NCBI GenBank assembly: GCA_030844895.1 | Contig: CM061233.1 | Span: forward strand, 53,063,453-53,127,452 | Origin: Ambrosia x helenae | Taxonomy: Eukaryota; Streptophyta; Magnoliopsida; Asterales; Asteraceae | Length of the DNA stretch: 64,000 nt | Direction: 5' to 3' | Part shown: positions 9,197 through 21,076 of the stretch, one piece after another | Layout: every line of letters starts with the position of its first letter | Position numbering within the stretch: position 1 is the first letter of the stretch | Position numbers and translations under genes: made by a program | The notes under the pieces: generated by a model | The model's input: only the letters and a program-made list of their open reading frames with translations | The model's database searches: none | What the model was told of the DNA's origin: nothing

Positions 9197-10504
9197 CCCA
9201 TTTCAGCTCACTGATCAATATTGGATCTTGAGGGAAGCTTTTCTGGGCGATTTTTGGACGATCCAAGATGCTGGAAAGCCGTTTAACAAGCTCGGAAGTC
9301 CATCCGTTCCATCCTTCATCATACGATCCATCTCTTTAGCATTCTTATGGTTTGATCCTTGAAGCTTTTTAATTTTTGTATGCTATTTTGATGTTATTAT
9401 AGTTATTCGTACGCCTACGGGCAAGAACAATAGTATTTAGTACGTAAAACAATCGTTTAGTATGTAATCATGTTTTGTATAAATTTGGCGTTTTTCACGT
9501 ATTAGATCTTGATGATCATAGCGCAACCTTGTTTCGTTGTTGATGGATTTGTAGCTGTATTTGAATGACTTTAGCGATTGTCGAATGTGTTAGGCGGATA
9601 CATGTTGAAAAACCGTCCGTTTAATCGTCCGGTAGTAGACTAATTAACTTGTTAAATAGTTTATGCCATGAAACTGTAACCGGGTATTGGTTTGGTTAAA
9701 GTCAGTCGAATAACGGTTAAAAATGCTTACCGGCACGTAAAAGGGTTTAAAAAGCCTAATGGTGCCGTTACTAGTCTTTGACACGGTTAATGATCTTTGG
9801 TAGTTGTTTTGGTAAAAATGGCGATCTTAGTAGATCTGGGGTCAAAGTTGGTAAAATGGAATAGGTTGTGAAATGCTCTACTTTATGCTAGTTTAGGTGG
9901 CTGTGTTGTGTATTCGGTATCGCTTCCCTAAATTAGTGAGGTTAGAATACTCTTAACGGATGACTAACTTATCTTTAGAAGATCTGCGTGAGATCATATC
10001 AGCTGCTCGCTAATGAACGACTTGAAGCGGTTAACGTGTGTATTCGTGTTAGCTTTCTGTATAGTTGTCATGTTAGGATGCCCGAAAGGGACACTAACTG
10101 TCGGAAAATGGGAATGTTGATCACGCGCCTACATTACTTATTATATTTAGATAACATGCTAGGATTGGCGTAATATAGTTTATATAGTTGTATTTTCTAT
10201 TTGGAGTCGTAGTTAAGTTACTTACATGTTTTAGAATTAATTTAGTTTTAAACAAAACTCAAACTTATCTTTTCCTACTGGTAAATCGGGGACAGAGTTT
10301 TAGTACAATTGCTCCGCGCGCGTCCATGGATCGATACTTGGTTCTTATCTGTACTTACTACATATATGACAGGGTACACTTGCCCTAGTGTGTGTGTTTT
10401 AATATGAAGGTCGAAACCATTTTTATAAATATTAAAGCAAAAACGTGTGTTAAAATCCATTGTAAAATATGTATAGTTACGCACACGTCACTCCACTAAA
10501 GAGA

Positions 10505-13481
10505 CAGAATTGTGGCATAGGAGACTGGGTCACACCAACCTTCAACTATCAACTCACTCTCCAAACAAAGCCTTGTAAGAGGTCTACCATCAAAAGAATT
10601 CAAATGTGATGAGCATTGTGTTTCTTGCTTAAAAGGGAAACAACATAAAAGCTCTTACAAATCCATTGATGAGTCCAAAACAAGTCAATGTCTACAATTG
10701 TTGCACATGGACTTGTTTGGCCCAGTTAAAATCATGAGTCTAAGAAGAAAAAGATTTTGTCTTGTCATAGTTGATAATTTTTCTAGGTTTACATGGACTT
10801 ACTTTTTACACTCTAAGGATGAGACTGCAGGTATCTAGAAGGACTTTGTCACCAAAGTTGAAAAACAATATGACTTGCCAGTAAAAGTCTTTAGAAGTGA
10901 CAATGGCACATAATTTAAAAATAAGGAGTTGGATGACTTCTGTGTGTCAAAAGGAATTGTGAGGCAGTACAACATTCCAAGAACACCAGAACAAAATGGG
11001 GTGGTTGAGAGGAAAAATAGAACTCTCATTGAGGCTGCAAGAACCATGCTAGCAGATTCTGGTTTGCCACTGTCCTTCTGGGCAGAAGCTGTAAACACTG
11101 CTTCCTATGTTCAAAACAGAGTTTTAATCAACCCAAGACATCAAAAGACTGCTTATGAAATTCTGTTCAAAATCAAACCATTAATCTCATTTTTTAAAAT
11201 ATTTGGCTTCCCATGTTTCATTTTAAATCTTAAAGATTTCATCTCAAAATTTGCAGCCAAAGTAGATTGTGGTTATTTTCTAGAATATTCTTCTACTGCC
11301 AAGGCCTACAAAGTGTTTAACACAAGGACCAAGACAATAGAAGAAACTCTAAATGTAAAGTTCAATGAACTTTCATCTTTAAAAATCCCAGCAAATCCTG
11401 CTGAATTGTTTGATTTAGATAAATTCAAATTTGAAGATATTACTATCAAAACTAACAGTGCATGTATTTCACAATCTCCACAACAAGACTAAAGAACAGA
11501 TGTTGTGATTCCAAGTCACTACAAAGTCTATTCTGTATCAAAGAAGCAGCTGTTCAAAACACCTGTCAAAACTCTGCCACAGGTGAGTCAGCCACTGTTG
11601 GCCAGTCTTACCATCAAACCATTGCCTCACCAACCTCATCCACTATTCAATCATCTGTTGACAAAAGTCCAACCTCTGTTGACAAAAGTCAGTCCAATTT
11701 CACACCACTTAGACCCATTCCCCCACCTCCATTTCAAACATCTGTTGGTACTACAGAAGTGCAAACAGATGTTACATCAACAGAGTCACCAAACCTCTAT
11801 CCTTCACCTCAAAATGCCATCATACCATATTAGAGAGATTTAATCTACCTAAGAGCTATCCACCAGACCAAATCATTGGCAACATCAGAGAGGGTGTGCT
11901 CACAAGAAGCCAATCCTCAAACATCTGTCTTTTTTCAGGCTTTCTATCTCTCACACAACCTGTCAAGTACCAAGAGGCACTAAAAGACTACAGTTGGGTA
12001 GAAGCCATGCAGGAATAGCTCCTTCAGTTTAAAAGACAACAAGTATGGGAACTTGTACCACTGCCAAAGGATGTTTGTCCAATTGGCACAAAGTGGGTCT
12101 TCAAAAACAAAACTAATGAAAGGGGTATAGTTGTCAAGAATAAAGCCAGGCTTGTGGTTCAAGGCTTACGAAAGAAGAGGGGGTAGACTATGATGAAACC
12201 TTTGCTCCTATAGCTAGGCTAGAAGCTATCAGACTCTTCCTAGCCTTTGCTGTCAACCACAACATCAAGGTGTATCAGATGGACATTAAATGTGCATTCC
12301 TTTATGGCAAAATTCAGGAGGAGGTCTATGTATGTCAACCACCTGGTTTTGAAGACACATTCCATCCTGATTATGTATACAAGCTCAACAAAGCTTTGTA
12401 TGGACAAAAAACAAGCACCTAGGGCCTGGTATGAAACTCTTTCCACCTTTCTTTTATCCATTGGTTTCACAAGAGGTAAGATTGATAAAACTTTATTTCT
12501 AAAATGGAGAGGGAAAGATTTAATGATTGTTCAAATATATGTGGATGACATCATTTTTGGATCCACATGTAACAAAATGTGTGAAGAGTTTAGGGAATTC
12601 ATGACAGCAGAGTTTGAGATGAGTGCTATGGGTGAACTTTAGTGCTTCCTTGGTCTCCAAGTGAAGCAGCTGCAAAATGGCACATTCATTCATCAAAACA
12701 AATATGTGAAAAATTTGTTACCCAGATTTAAGACGAATGATTGTAAGCCATGTAGTACACCCATGAGCACAACCAAGCTACTCACTATTGATGACAAGGA
12801 TGAACTGGTTGACCAGACACATTACAGATGCATGATTAGGTCTTTATTGTACTTAACTGCATCTAGGCCGGACATTATGTTTGCCACTTGTGTTTGTGCA
12901 AGATCCCAGGCTTCACCCAGAAAGTCAAACCTTATTGCTGTGAAAAGAATATTCAGATACCTAAAAGGTGCTCCCACACTTGGTATCTGGTATCCTGCTA
13001 ATGGAAACATTGAGCTTTCAGGTTATTCAGATAGTGATTTTGCTGGCTGCCACACCACAAGGAAGTCTACATAAGGAGGGTGTCAGTTTCTAGGAAATGC
13101 CTTAGTCTCACGGTAAAGCAAAAAGCAAGCAGCTGTTTCAACTTCAACAGGAGAGGCTGAATACATTGCTGCTGCAAGCTGTACAGCCCAACTCATGTGG
13201 CTTCAAAATCAACTACTGGATTTTGGTATAACTGCACTAAAGACTCCACTCATGCTGGATTGTCAAGCTGCTGAAAATATCATCAAAAATCCAGTCTCTC
13301 ATTCAACCACAAAGCACATTGACATCAGACATACTTTGTCAGAGATAGCTATGAAAAACGTTTGATTTCTCTTCACCATGTTCCAACAGAGGATCAGCTG
13401 GCAGATGTGTTGACAAAAGCTTTAGAAACATCTACCTTTGAAAATCTGATTTCTAGGGTTGGTATGCTAAACATGGACTAA
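10505..13481 (+). pseudogene. Copia pol remnant: integrase, RT, RNase H
   Basis: Broken in several frames but readable throughout. The GAG-pre-integrase finger region (LWHRRLGH, then CDEHCVSC) is at 10513-10630. The integrase triad is seen as HMDLFG (aspartate at 10710), RSDNGT (10899) and GVVERKNR (glutamate at 11007). RT carries the YVDD box at 12538-12549, preceded by the QMDIKCAF region. RNase H ends in a typical ADVLTKAL motif before the stop near 13481. Visible lesions include TAG 10836, TAA 10911, TAG 12016 and frameshifts after 10530, near 12170 and near 12410. Confidence 0.9.
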
Positions 13482-13556
13482 ACAACAAAAATGTTTTAAA
13501 TAAAAATATTAAAATGTTTTAGAAAATCAAAATCCATCCTTAAAAATAGCATTTTG

Positions 13557-13712
13557 GTTGAAAAATCTGCTAAGGATAAAACAACCACTGTTTCATCCAT
13601 TCTATCCACTGTTAGTTGAAAAATCTGTTTCAAACATCTGTTCAGATAAAACAACCAATGTTTGGTTGAAAAATCTGTTTTCAAACGTCTTCTCAGATAA
13701 AACAATTGTTTC
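13557..13712 (+). repeat. Three degenerate 50-58-bp tandem repeats
   Basis: Units begin GTTGAAAAATCTG at 13557, 13615 and 13665 and include GATAAAACAA in each. They lie in the spacer between pol and the extra ORF. Confidence 0.75.
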
Positions 13713-13747
13713 CATTCTACATATATATATATATATTAAAAAACCCC

Positions 13748-13894
13748 AAGTGCTGTTAGCATCAGCACTTTGGTAGAACAACAGTTGTTTGCATCAGTCC
13801 TTTGGCAACAGCTGTATGCCACCAGATGTTTGCCGCGTCTGCTCTCAATAGCAGAGTTTTGGCCACATAGCGGTTTCACCAGAGGCTATAAAAA
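13748..13894 (+). promoter_or_regulatory. Possible internal promoter for the Sirevirus 3' ORF
   Basis: An inverted repeat (AAGTGCTG 13748-13755, CAGCACTT 13763-13770) is followed by several AACAGCTG/AACAGATG-like motifs also common in this element's LTR, then GGCTATAAAAACC with a TATA box at 13887-13894. The ORF's ATG is at 14015, about 120 bp downstream. A separate promoter is an inference from these motifs. Confidence 0.4.
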
Positions 13895-14014
13895 CCCTGT
13901 TTTACCACAACAGATGTTACACTGTCTCATTGTATTCAAAATACTGAAACTGCCTTCTTCAACCTCAAACCCTCACTCTAATTCCTCTCATCCTCACATT
14001 CGAAATCCATTATA

Positions 14015-17000
14015 ATGGATCTTCAAGCTAAAGCCACCCACAATTACCTTCCCTATCTGGTCAAAACAGATGAAAACGTCCCATTCCATACCACCATCGA
14101 CATTATTCTCAAATCCAAATACCTGAAAATACTAACCGCTGATGCTCCCATCTACATCGATACTCTGCAAGAATTTTGGTTAAATGCTGAGGTCCTACTT
14201 CTGGTGATCATGGCACTACATCCAGTGCTGTGAAACCCACACCAGCCACCTCTAAAAGAAAACGTCCATCCATAAAAACCACCAACAAAACCAAAAAGGG
14301 GCCTCTAGAAGATGAGATACCAGAGGAAAACCCTGTTGCAGCACAAAAGCAACAAGAAACCACTGTTGTTACTTCCTCACAACAGTTGGATATATCTCAA
14401 CCTGAACAAACTCCTCATGAATCCTCACAAAAGGATCATATTGTAAGCCAAAGGGAAACACATCATGAGGCATATGATTCACTTGACCATATGATCATAA
14501 GCCCTTCTCCCAGGGCTACTTCTCTTTTCACTCATCCACCCTCACCATCACATGTCCTTCTAACAATGAAACCATTGTTCGAAGCTATTGATAAAACTCA
14601 GGACATTCCCAGTTCCTCCCCTTCACCCATCAATGAGAGTACACACCAACAAGTGACTGGGACTGAGGAAAATCAATTAGCTAACCCACGAACAAAGGAG
14701 TTTAATGCAACTCTAGGTGAGTTTTGAAGTGAAGCAGCCACTACTGATGTAGAGACCATTGTCTCACAACAGGACAGTGGTTACATAGCTAAGACTTTCT
14801 TGAAGGCAACAACTGATGAGGCCACTATAGTGACCCCAAAATCAGTTGAAAGTCCCCAGAACCAAGACAAAGGGGCATCTGGTTCTCTTTCTATGGACTC
14901 ACCTCCTAGGACTGAACCAGATACAACTACCATTGGTAGGAATCCAGATGATCATATTAATTTAGGTGATGGGTTAAAATACCAAGAAGTGACGGCTAGA
15001 GTTCAATCCATTGAAACCTCTGTTGCTGACATCAAGACAGATCTCAAGACAATCATGGGATCTTCGGCTGCTCTAACCAAAAGTCAACCATCCAAAGAAG
15101 AGATTGCTAGTGAGCTATGGAAATCAGTTTCCCCCATCATCATAGCTCATAGAAAACTAGCAGATCAAACACATGAAACCTACATGGCTCAGATCAGAAC
15201 TATGGTAGATGTTAGGTACACAGATACCCAAGCAGATATTAAAGCCATCAAAGACCATCTGTTGAAGACCACTGGCTCTGCCCCTACAACCATCATAAGA
15301 GATGAAGATGATGATGTGTTCATAGCTGATGATGCCAAAAGGGGGGAGAGTGGCAGAGATAGATTGCCAAAGCTAGATCCCTTTGGTTGTCCACCCTCAC
15401 AAAAGGGTAAATCAAAAGCTTCCAACAAACCAGGGTCTACCCAAACAGCACCACAACAACCCAATGTTCAAACCTCTGCTGATGCTAAAACTGTCAAAAC
15501 TAGCAAGGCAAAAGAAGTTGATACCTCTGCAAATGTTATTGCTGAAGAGGCTGCTAAAGCTAAGCAGAAAAGGCTTGACGCATTGGAAGTCAAGGCAGAG
15601 GCTCTAGTGCAAAGAAAGATAGAGCAACAACAGGAAGTTGAGGATGTTGGCTCCTCTAAAAGGAAGAAAATGCCTGCAAAACACATCAGACAACCACCAT
15701 CCATAACTGCTGTTGCTAAAACAACTGCTACTAGAACCACTGCTGCCACCAAAACCACTGATACCATCAAAACAACTGAACCTACCACAATAATCACCAA
15801 ACCAACAACTGAACCTACCACCACAACTACCAATACACCACCTACAACCACTTCACCACCTAAATCTCAACCATCTGCTGGTCCTACACAAGTGCCAACG
15901 GATGTTAACACAACCACTGCTGCCTAAACACCACCATTACCACTTATCTTGTACAAAAGGAAGAGAAAATCAACCTTTGTGATACAAGATGAGAACATAC
16001 AAACATCACCACCTTCCATTCAACCACCAAACCTACACCTATATCAGCCATCCCACTTACATCATTCTCACCACACACCTCTCAATTCACATCTCACAGA
16101 CCACCACCATCCATCACACCATTGGCTGCTCAGTATCCTCTTGAGCTTGATCTACTCAAGGGGGAAATGCAATCCTCCTACAATACTAAGGATCCATCAG
16201 ATAGATCTTTCCCATCTCTTCCAAATTTTCCTGCTCCTAGAAACATAGATCAACATCTTAAATTCAAGACTGAACAGGCTGATTTGATCATCAAGGAGAG
16301 ATGCAAAGGGAAAGATGACAGGACTGTTCAGGGCTCTTATTCAGCAGAGCTTAGCAAACTGAGAAGGATTGAAGATTTTGCTAAGACCCTGAGCAACTCC
16401 ATGTCCACCATGCCTCTCAGCAGTGATTTGGAAAGGGTGGTTAGGGAAGCTATTCTTGAACAAATCTTGGCAACCATGCCCTACAAATCAACCAAGAAAC
16501 AGTTTGCAGCTGGACCACTCATGCTCTTCAAGAAGAACTTATAAGAATTAAAGAAATGGCTAAGAATCCTCGAGTGAAAATCTCTGCCCCTGATTTTAGG
16601 AAAGGCAGAGATCCAGTCAGAGCTTTGAAGTTCAAAAGAATGAGAGAAGAAATTTTGGCTGCCAAATATGGGGAGATGAAGTCAGTTGCAAGATGGGCTG
16701 AGCTAAGGCTGGTTGAAACATACAAGAAGTTAGAAGAGAATAGAAAGAAAGATCCTACACTGCCCAGAAAACCAATTTACTCAGATGCTCCCATGGTTAA
16801 GAGACCTCAACAGGCCTTTACACTTAACAGCTTACTTGATACTTCTGACCTATCTGTTGCTGCCAAGAGACAGTTCAAGAAACAGAAGGAAATATTTGAA
16901 GAAGACCAGAAGAAGTTTGCTGATACATTTGTAAAAGAGGGTCTCTTCAACCAAGTACATTATTTCTATGATCCCACAACTGAAGAACTCGGGAAACTCA

Positions 17001-17308
17001 TTGGGAGACCTCCATCACCAAACTCATCAAAAATAAATTTGCAGCTCAACAGATCCTCTGGTTCAAAAATTCTAAAATGGATGGTCAACAAAGACAACCA
17101 TGAATTGACTCTGCTCAGATCAGATGGAGAAGCCCAAAAGTTGTGTATGGATGATGCACATGGCCTATGTCCAGATGATCTCCAAACATTGCTAAACTTA
17201 GAGCTTGAAAGAGATGCAGAAGACTTCTTCTCATTGAGCTTTGAATTACAGTGCAAAGGGCAAATCAGAGAAAGTCTGATGAGGAATAAAGATCAACATA
17301 AAGCTTAG
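14015..17308 (+). pseudogene. Sirevirus extra 3' ORF (env-position), broken
   Basis: A long coding remnant between pol and the 3' LTR, read in pieces: 14015-14233; 14230-15927 with one internal TGA at 14725; about 15949-16060; 16122-16544; 16556-17308. The N-terminal piece has the form of the plant-specific domain seen at the start of Sirevirus downstream ORFs in Asteraceae (remembered, not searched). The middle is Thr/Pro/Lys-rich and low in complexity with a heptad-like charged segment (AKAKQKRLDALEVKAEALVQ). The C-terminal part is charged, predicted helical, and contains FYDPTTEELGKLIG. No convincing signal peptide or membrane anchor is visible, so an envelope role is unsupported. Product function unknown. 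Confidence 0.7.
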
Positions 17309-17327
17309 TTTTGGCATCATCTGTTCT

Positions 17328-17337
17328 AGGAGGAGAT
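17328..17337 (+). other. Polypurine tract of the Sirevirus element
   Basis: AGGAGGAGAT directly before the LTR start TGTTGGGTCT. Confidence 0.75.
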
Positions 17338-17474
17338 TGTTGGGTCTGCTGACCTGGAGAAGAACAGATGATTGGAAAGCCAAAATATACTACACAATTG
17401 ATCCTTAATAAGAACAGCATTTACAAGTTACTTCTCCCAAAAGACTATTGACCCTAACATCTGTTGTACCCTAA

Positions 17475-17627
17475 CAACTGCTGGAACAACTGCTGTTACA
17501 AAGGTCTGATAGAGAACAACTGCTAGAGAACAACTGCTGATCAAAGGTCTGATGAAGAACAACAGCTGATCAAAGTACTAAAGACTAAAGATCTGTTGGA
17601 GCCGACAGCACTTAGGCTCCAACAGAT
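17475..17627 (+). promoter_or_regulatory. U3 motif cluster: four CAACTG copies and a 13-bp hairpin
   Basis: CAACTG, a MYB-type core, occurs at 17475, 17487, 17517 and 17531, mostly as GAACAACTGCT. Downstream, ATCTGTTGGAGCC (17591-17603) is perfectly inverted at 17615-17627 around an 11-nt loop. Both lie 150-310 bp upstream of the TATA box. Confidence 0.7.
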
Positions 17628-17783
17628 GATTCAAGACCATCAGAGGTTTCCTATCAGGTGTTTGCCTTTCAGAGTTTTCCAATGTAACAGTTATTTATGT
17701 CATCAGATGTTTTATGTTATTATTCAGTTAGTGGTCACTTTTTTAGGTGACGTCAGCCTAGGTCATCAGAGGTTTAGATTGTC

Positions 17784-17791
17784 TATAAATA
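17784..17791 (+). promoter_or_regulatory. TATA box of Sirevirus LTR
   Basis: GTCTATAAATAGAAC in the LTR. Confidence 0.7.
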
Positions 17792-18047
17792 GAACAGTGC
17801 ATGTGTTGTTCTAATCTATCACTCAAAACATTCTCTTAGACAAACAATCACAGAGTGATCAGGCTGAGGGGGAGTACTTGTATAATCGTTGTAATCATTT
17901 GATATATGAAAGCAGTCGATTGAAAAACAATTATTCTCTTGTTTTGATTTACAGTTTATCATTCCACTGCACTTTCCATTTATAATTTACTTCTTTCATT
18001 ACTCATATTACTTAAACAATCAAAACAATCAAACTCAGATCCTAACA

Positions 18048-19216
18048 TAGTATTATATGAAGACAAAAATGATAAAGCTGACAACATTTTTAAAAGTTGA
18101 CCTTGTCCTTTTTATTTTATTTTTTTAATCCTTTGATAGGCCAAAAGTATTTTACGTTCAATTACCTCATCATTGCTTTCCACTATTGTACATCAAGAAT
18201 TTGTGTATGTACGTTGACGAAAAACAAAAACAAAAGATATGTGCTAAAAACTTATCTCTAGGAATCAAGCTTTGGCGTAGAAGGATTCAGATGTTAGATC
18301 TATGGAGCTAAGAATTCGTATGCCGATATCTAGTAAATGACACCATCAGAACACGTAAATGGATCTGAAGTATTCGAAACGCATATCTAATAATTAAATT
18401 ATTCATGGAGCTTCTTTGATTGTAGGTTCCAGAGACAGCTTAATAGGCCAAGCAAGGTTCAGATCTGGAAATTATTGATTCATAAACTGCATGTGGACTC
18501 CAAGAACACCGACAAAAACTCCAATGAGCACGTATAGGAGGGTAATGATCTCGAAATCGGGAACAGATCTGACTGAAAAAGGGTAGACGAGTATATATTA
18601 TTGTCGGTCCCACGGATGGCGCCAATTGAAGAGGAAAAAGCTTAACCGATAGATCAAGTAGGTTTGAACCCTCCAAGAAAAGATGAAGATGAGAGCGCAC
18701 TCCGTCTTCTCAGGTCAAATCTGTCATTATAAGAGAGAAAGAGGATGAGACTGTAGAGAGGGGCCTAGGCTTGGAGGAGAAAACTCTCCTCTACCTAGTA
18801 GTAAAAAAAATGGTGTGCTCATAACTTGCCTATATAAGAGGAGGAGACCTCTTTATAGAGGGAGTTAATGGGCTTTCCAAATGGACCCAAGTCAATGGGC
18901 TACCCAAATGGACTCCTAACATAATTGGGTCAGGCCCAATTAAGGGTTTCTCTACAAGTCCCAGGTCCAGTAGCGCTGGACCTCGCGAACGAGTTAGTAC
19001 AATATAATAAAATATTTAAATAAGTTCACGTCAGTCACCCGTTCGGGGCGACCCGAAGGTCCATTCCGGACTATGGCTCATCAGATGTAAAGGTTGACAT
19101 ACAATTGAACGGGTTATCGAAGCCATCCTAGGACTTGCATATTCACCAATTTCTCTAGCTTTTTGGTTCGCACGCTTTATTGTGGTGAGTTCTTGTGCCC
19201 ACTCTTTTAATTATTA
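18048..19216 (-). mobile_element. Probable remnant of a minus-strand gypsy-type (Tat/LARD-like) LTR and leader
   Basis: On the plus strand GGTCCCACGGATGGCGCCAA (18604-18623) is the complement of a TTGGCGCC-type junction seen just after Tat-like 5' LTRs; a closely similar junction occurs at 41437-41457. TATA-like sequence on the minus strand lies near 18850. An 8-bp inverted repeat (AGGTCCAG/CTGGACCT, 18963-18983) is also present. No coding sequence was recognised and the ends are undefined. Confidence 0.3.
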
Positions 19217-19369
19217 CTAAGTTAAAGACCCGTAAATTTCACGGTTTACGGTTGAACACAAGATAAAATGAAATAACTTTATTGAAATTAATTAAAATTT
19301 AAGAATAACATGAAACAAAATATAACACAATATGTAACTTTTGAATATACACAAAGTAAACCATAAGTA

Positions 19370-19530
19370 AAACATTCCAGAAGGGACTTAAATAAGTGCA
19401 CACAAAGATCATGGATGTAAGACAATCATCACTTCTAACAAAACCAGGTAATCTGAGATACCATTTAATAATAGCAAACCTAAAAAATATGACATTATAT
19501 GTAAAATACACATTTTTTAAACGAACCAAC
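19370..19530. repeat. Left copy of a direct repeat flanking the LINE fragment
   Basis: Shares GGGACTTxAATAAGTGCAC, TCATCACTT and ATATGACATTATATG with 20058-20205 in the same order, at roughly 75-80% identity by eye. Confidence 0.7.
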
Positions 19531-19741
19531 AAACTTTCAGTAATAAACCATCTTTCTAGCAAGGCGCTAGAGAAGAGGCAATACACCAAAAAATTAAAAC
19601 AAATTTACATCAAACTTTAGCCACCTAGCAATCATTAATGTTTTCCAACGCCCCCTAATCTTCATATTTATATAAGTAGAATCTTTTATCTAATACAACA
19701 ATCTTGCAATAGGGACCGCTTCTTGTTTGTTTCTAGCTCCC

Positions 19742-20062
19742 AAAATAGCTCACAACGTCGTCATCATGGCCTTCCTTTGTTTTTCTGATTGATTTTGCTC
19801 TTTGATGAAATCCACCATTTCTCGAACCGAATTGACCAAAGACAAACCTGGAGCTTCCACCCACAATCCCACCGCCCACCAAATCGTTCTCGCAACAAGA
19901 CAACTAACCAAAAAGTGGTTAACCGTTTCATCCGCATACCCACAACGAACACATCTTCTTTTTCCCGTATTTATGCCTTTTTGTTCCAACTCTATCAAAG
20001 TTGGAATCCTAGCTAAGATAGCTTTCCATGGAAAAATACACATTATATATGTTTGAGCACAT
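19742..20062 (-). pseudogene. LINE reverse-transcriptase zinc-binding domain fragment (zf-RVT)
   Basis: The minus-strand translation contains PWKAILARIPTLIELEQKG, then CVRCG..DETVNHFLVSC and IWWAV, the layout of the zinc-binding domain found at the C-terminus of plant LINE RTs. Only about 105 codons are present and no RT palm is near, so this is an isolated fragment. It is bounded on both sides by copies of the same roughly 140-bp sequence. Confidence 0.75.
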
Positions 20063-20205
20063 TTCAAGAGGGACTTGAATAAGTGCACACAAAGGTTATG
20101 GATATAGGACGATCATCACTTTCAAACCAAAGCTGACATACAATTAAAATAGAAAACCAAAAAATATATAAAAATATGACATTATATGCAAAATACACAT
20201 TTATA
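20058..20205. repeat. Right copy of a direct repeat flanking the LINE fragment
   Basis: Homologous to 19370-19530; together they bracket about 530 bp holding the zf-RVT fragment. Confidence 0.7.
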
Positions 20206-20379
20206 GAAAAACATAGTTTGTAGACATTCAACCCACCAAAATGTGACTGGAAACTACATGATACGCTTCAACCCAATCAAATGTTATGAAGCTATACACA
20301 TACTGAATTTATGCCCTCATTTCTATAAATCTTGTCATACCCGGCAATAAGGGAGCTAGCTCTCTCCTGGTCATTGCAC

Positions 20380-20407
20380 AAAAAAAAAAAAAAAAAAAAA
20401 AAAAAAA
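20380..20407. repeat. 28-base A run
   Basis: Uninterrupted A tract on the plus strand. Confidence 0.97.
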
Positions 20408-20506
20408 GATTGATCATTAAACATAAGAAAAATAACTTAAATATAACAATGATAAAAATCAAAGATAATGAGGAAGGAAACCAAGATTTGTTTTAAAAGG
20501 AACATA

Positions 20507-20799
20507 CTATTTCCAGTCAAGTGGAAGAAAAGGGATGTAGTTGTATAAGCCAGTAGCCACATACTTAGATATTTCCAAACCATGGAGATAATTGGGTTCA
20601 TTAGGATGATTCATGATGTCAACTACTATCTTAACCTTGTTATGTACAAGAAGTGTGGATTTCATGTGGAAAACCTATGTATAAAGAGAATTAGTAAAAC
20701 ATCTTGACTAATTTTCATCAAGTTAGAAAATGCATACCGTGAGAATCAGATGGGGGTGGTGTAAGACGCATCTTGGCAATTGGAAAACATGCCTTCTGC
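20507..20799 (-). pseudogene. C-terminal exons of an unrecognised spliced gene (captured)
   Basis: Minus-strand exon 20507-20674 is 56 codons ending in PLDWK and TAG, with a good AG acceptor at its upstream edge (AG before GTTTTCCACATG). A preceding 62-bp exon (20738-20799) is bounded by AG and GTATGC. The last exon contains HNKVKIVVDIMNHPNEP, a clean non-repetitive protein sequence. I could not assign the family. Lying inside the presumed Helitron, it is probably a captured gene end rather than a working gene. Confidence 0.45.
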
Positions 20800-21076
20800 C
20801 TAAAGATAAATTATTAATAATAATATCTATTAAACTCCTATCTTAACATGATGTCAACTACTATCTTAACCTTGTTATATACAAGAAGTGTGGATTTCAT
20901 GTGGAAAACCTATGTATAAAGAGAATTAGTAAAATATCTTGACTAATTTTCATCAAGTTAGAAAATGCATACCGTGAGAATCAGATGGGGGTGGTGTAAG
21001 ACGCATCTTGGCAATTGGCAAACCTGCCTTCTGCCTAAAGACAAATTATTAATAATAATATCTATTAAACTCCTCT
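20613..21076. repeat. 235-bp tandem duplication spanning an exon
   Basis: 20613-20847 is repeated at 20848 to about 21076 with few differences (for example GGAAAACATGCC versus GGCAAACCTGCC). The unit carries the whole 62-bp exon and part of the terminal exon of the gene fragment above. Confidence 0.9.

Larger units (their letters stand above)
1..10490 (+). mobile_element. Athila-lineage Ty3/gypsy LTR retrotransposon, 5' end outside window
   Basis: The order gag, protease, RT, RNase H, integrase, then a separate downstream ORF and a long 3' LTR is that of the Athila branch of Ty3/gypsy. The 5' LTR, primer-binding site and gag start lie left of base 1. The element ends at 10490, where integrase-domain sequence of a Ty1/copia element begins at once, so it was probably inserted into that copia element; the matching left half and target duplication are out of view. 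The coding frame carries at least two lesions: an in-frame TAG at 1564 and a 44-bp duplication at 6622. It is probably no longer autonomous. Confidence 0.9.
8839..10490 (+). repeat. 3' LTR of the Athila element
   Basis: Begins TGATATACGT right after the polypurine tract and ends GCACACGTCA just before copia sequence, giving TGA...TCA ends and about 1652 bp, a usual Athila LTR size. U3 carries two pairs of GC-rich palindromes (9027/9048 and 9139/9160) and a TATA box at 9187. The 5' LTR is outside the window, so the ends rest on motif and context only. Confidence 0.75.
10491..18047 (+). mobile_element. Sirevirus-like Ty1/copia element, left part missing
   Basis: Starts abruptly inside the GAG-pre-integrase region at the end of the Athila LTR and ends with a 710-bp 3' LTR. 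Pol order is integrase before RT, the copia order. A further coding region of about 3.3 kb between pol and the 3' LTR is the hallmark of the Sirevirus (SIRE/Maximus) lineage. Many stops and frameshifts show it is old and inactive. Confidence 0.85.
17338..18047 (+). repeat. 3' LTR of the Sirevirus-like element
   Basis: Starts TGTTGGGTCT after a purine tract and ends AGATCCTAACA, giving imperfect terminal inverted repeats and a length of 710 bp. It contains a TATA box at 17784 and repeated U3 motifs. The partner LTR lies outside the window. Confidence 0.85.

Noticed and set aside
15189..15851. Long minus-strand frames opposite the Sirevirus 3' ORF
   Set aside because: They are antisense shadows of low-complexity Thr/Pro-rich coding sequence.
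18440..18700. Minus-strand 86-codon frame
   Set aside because: It crosses the LTR/primer-site junction of a repeat remnant and has no recognisable protein pattern.
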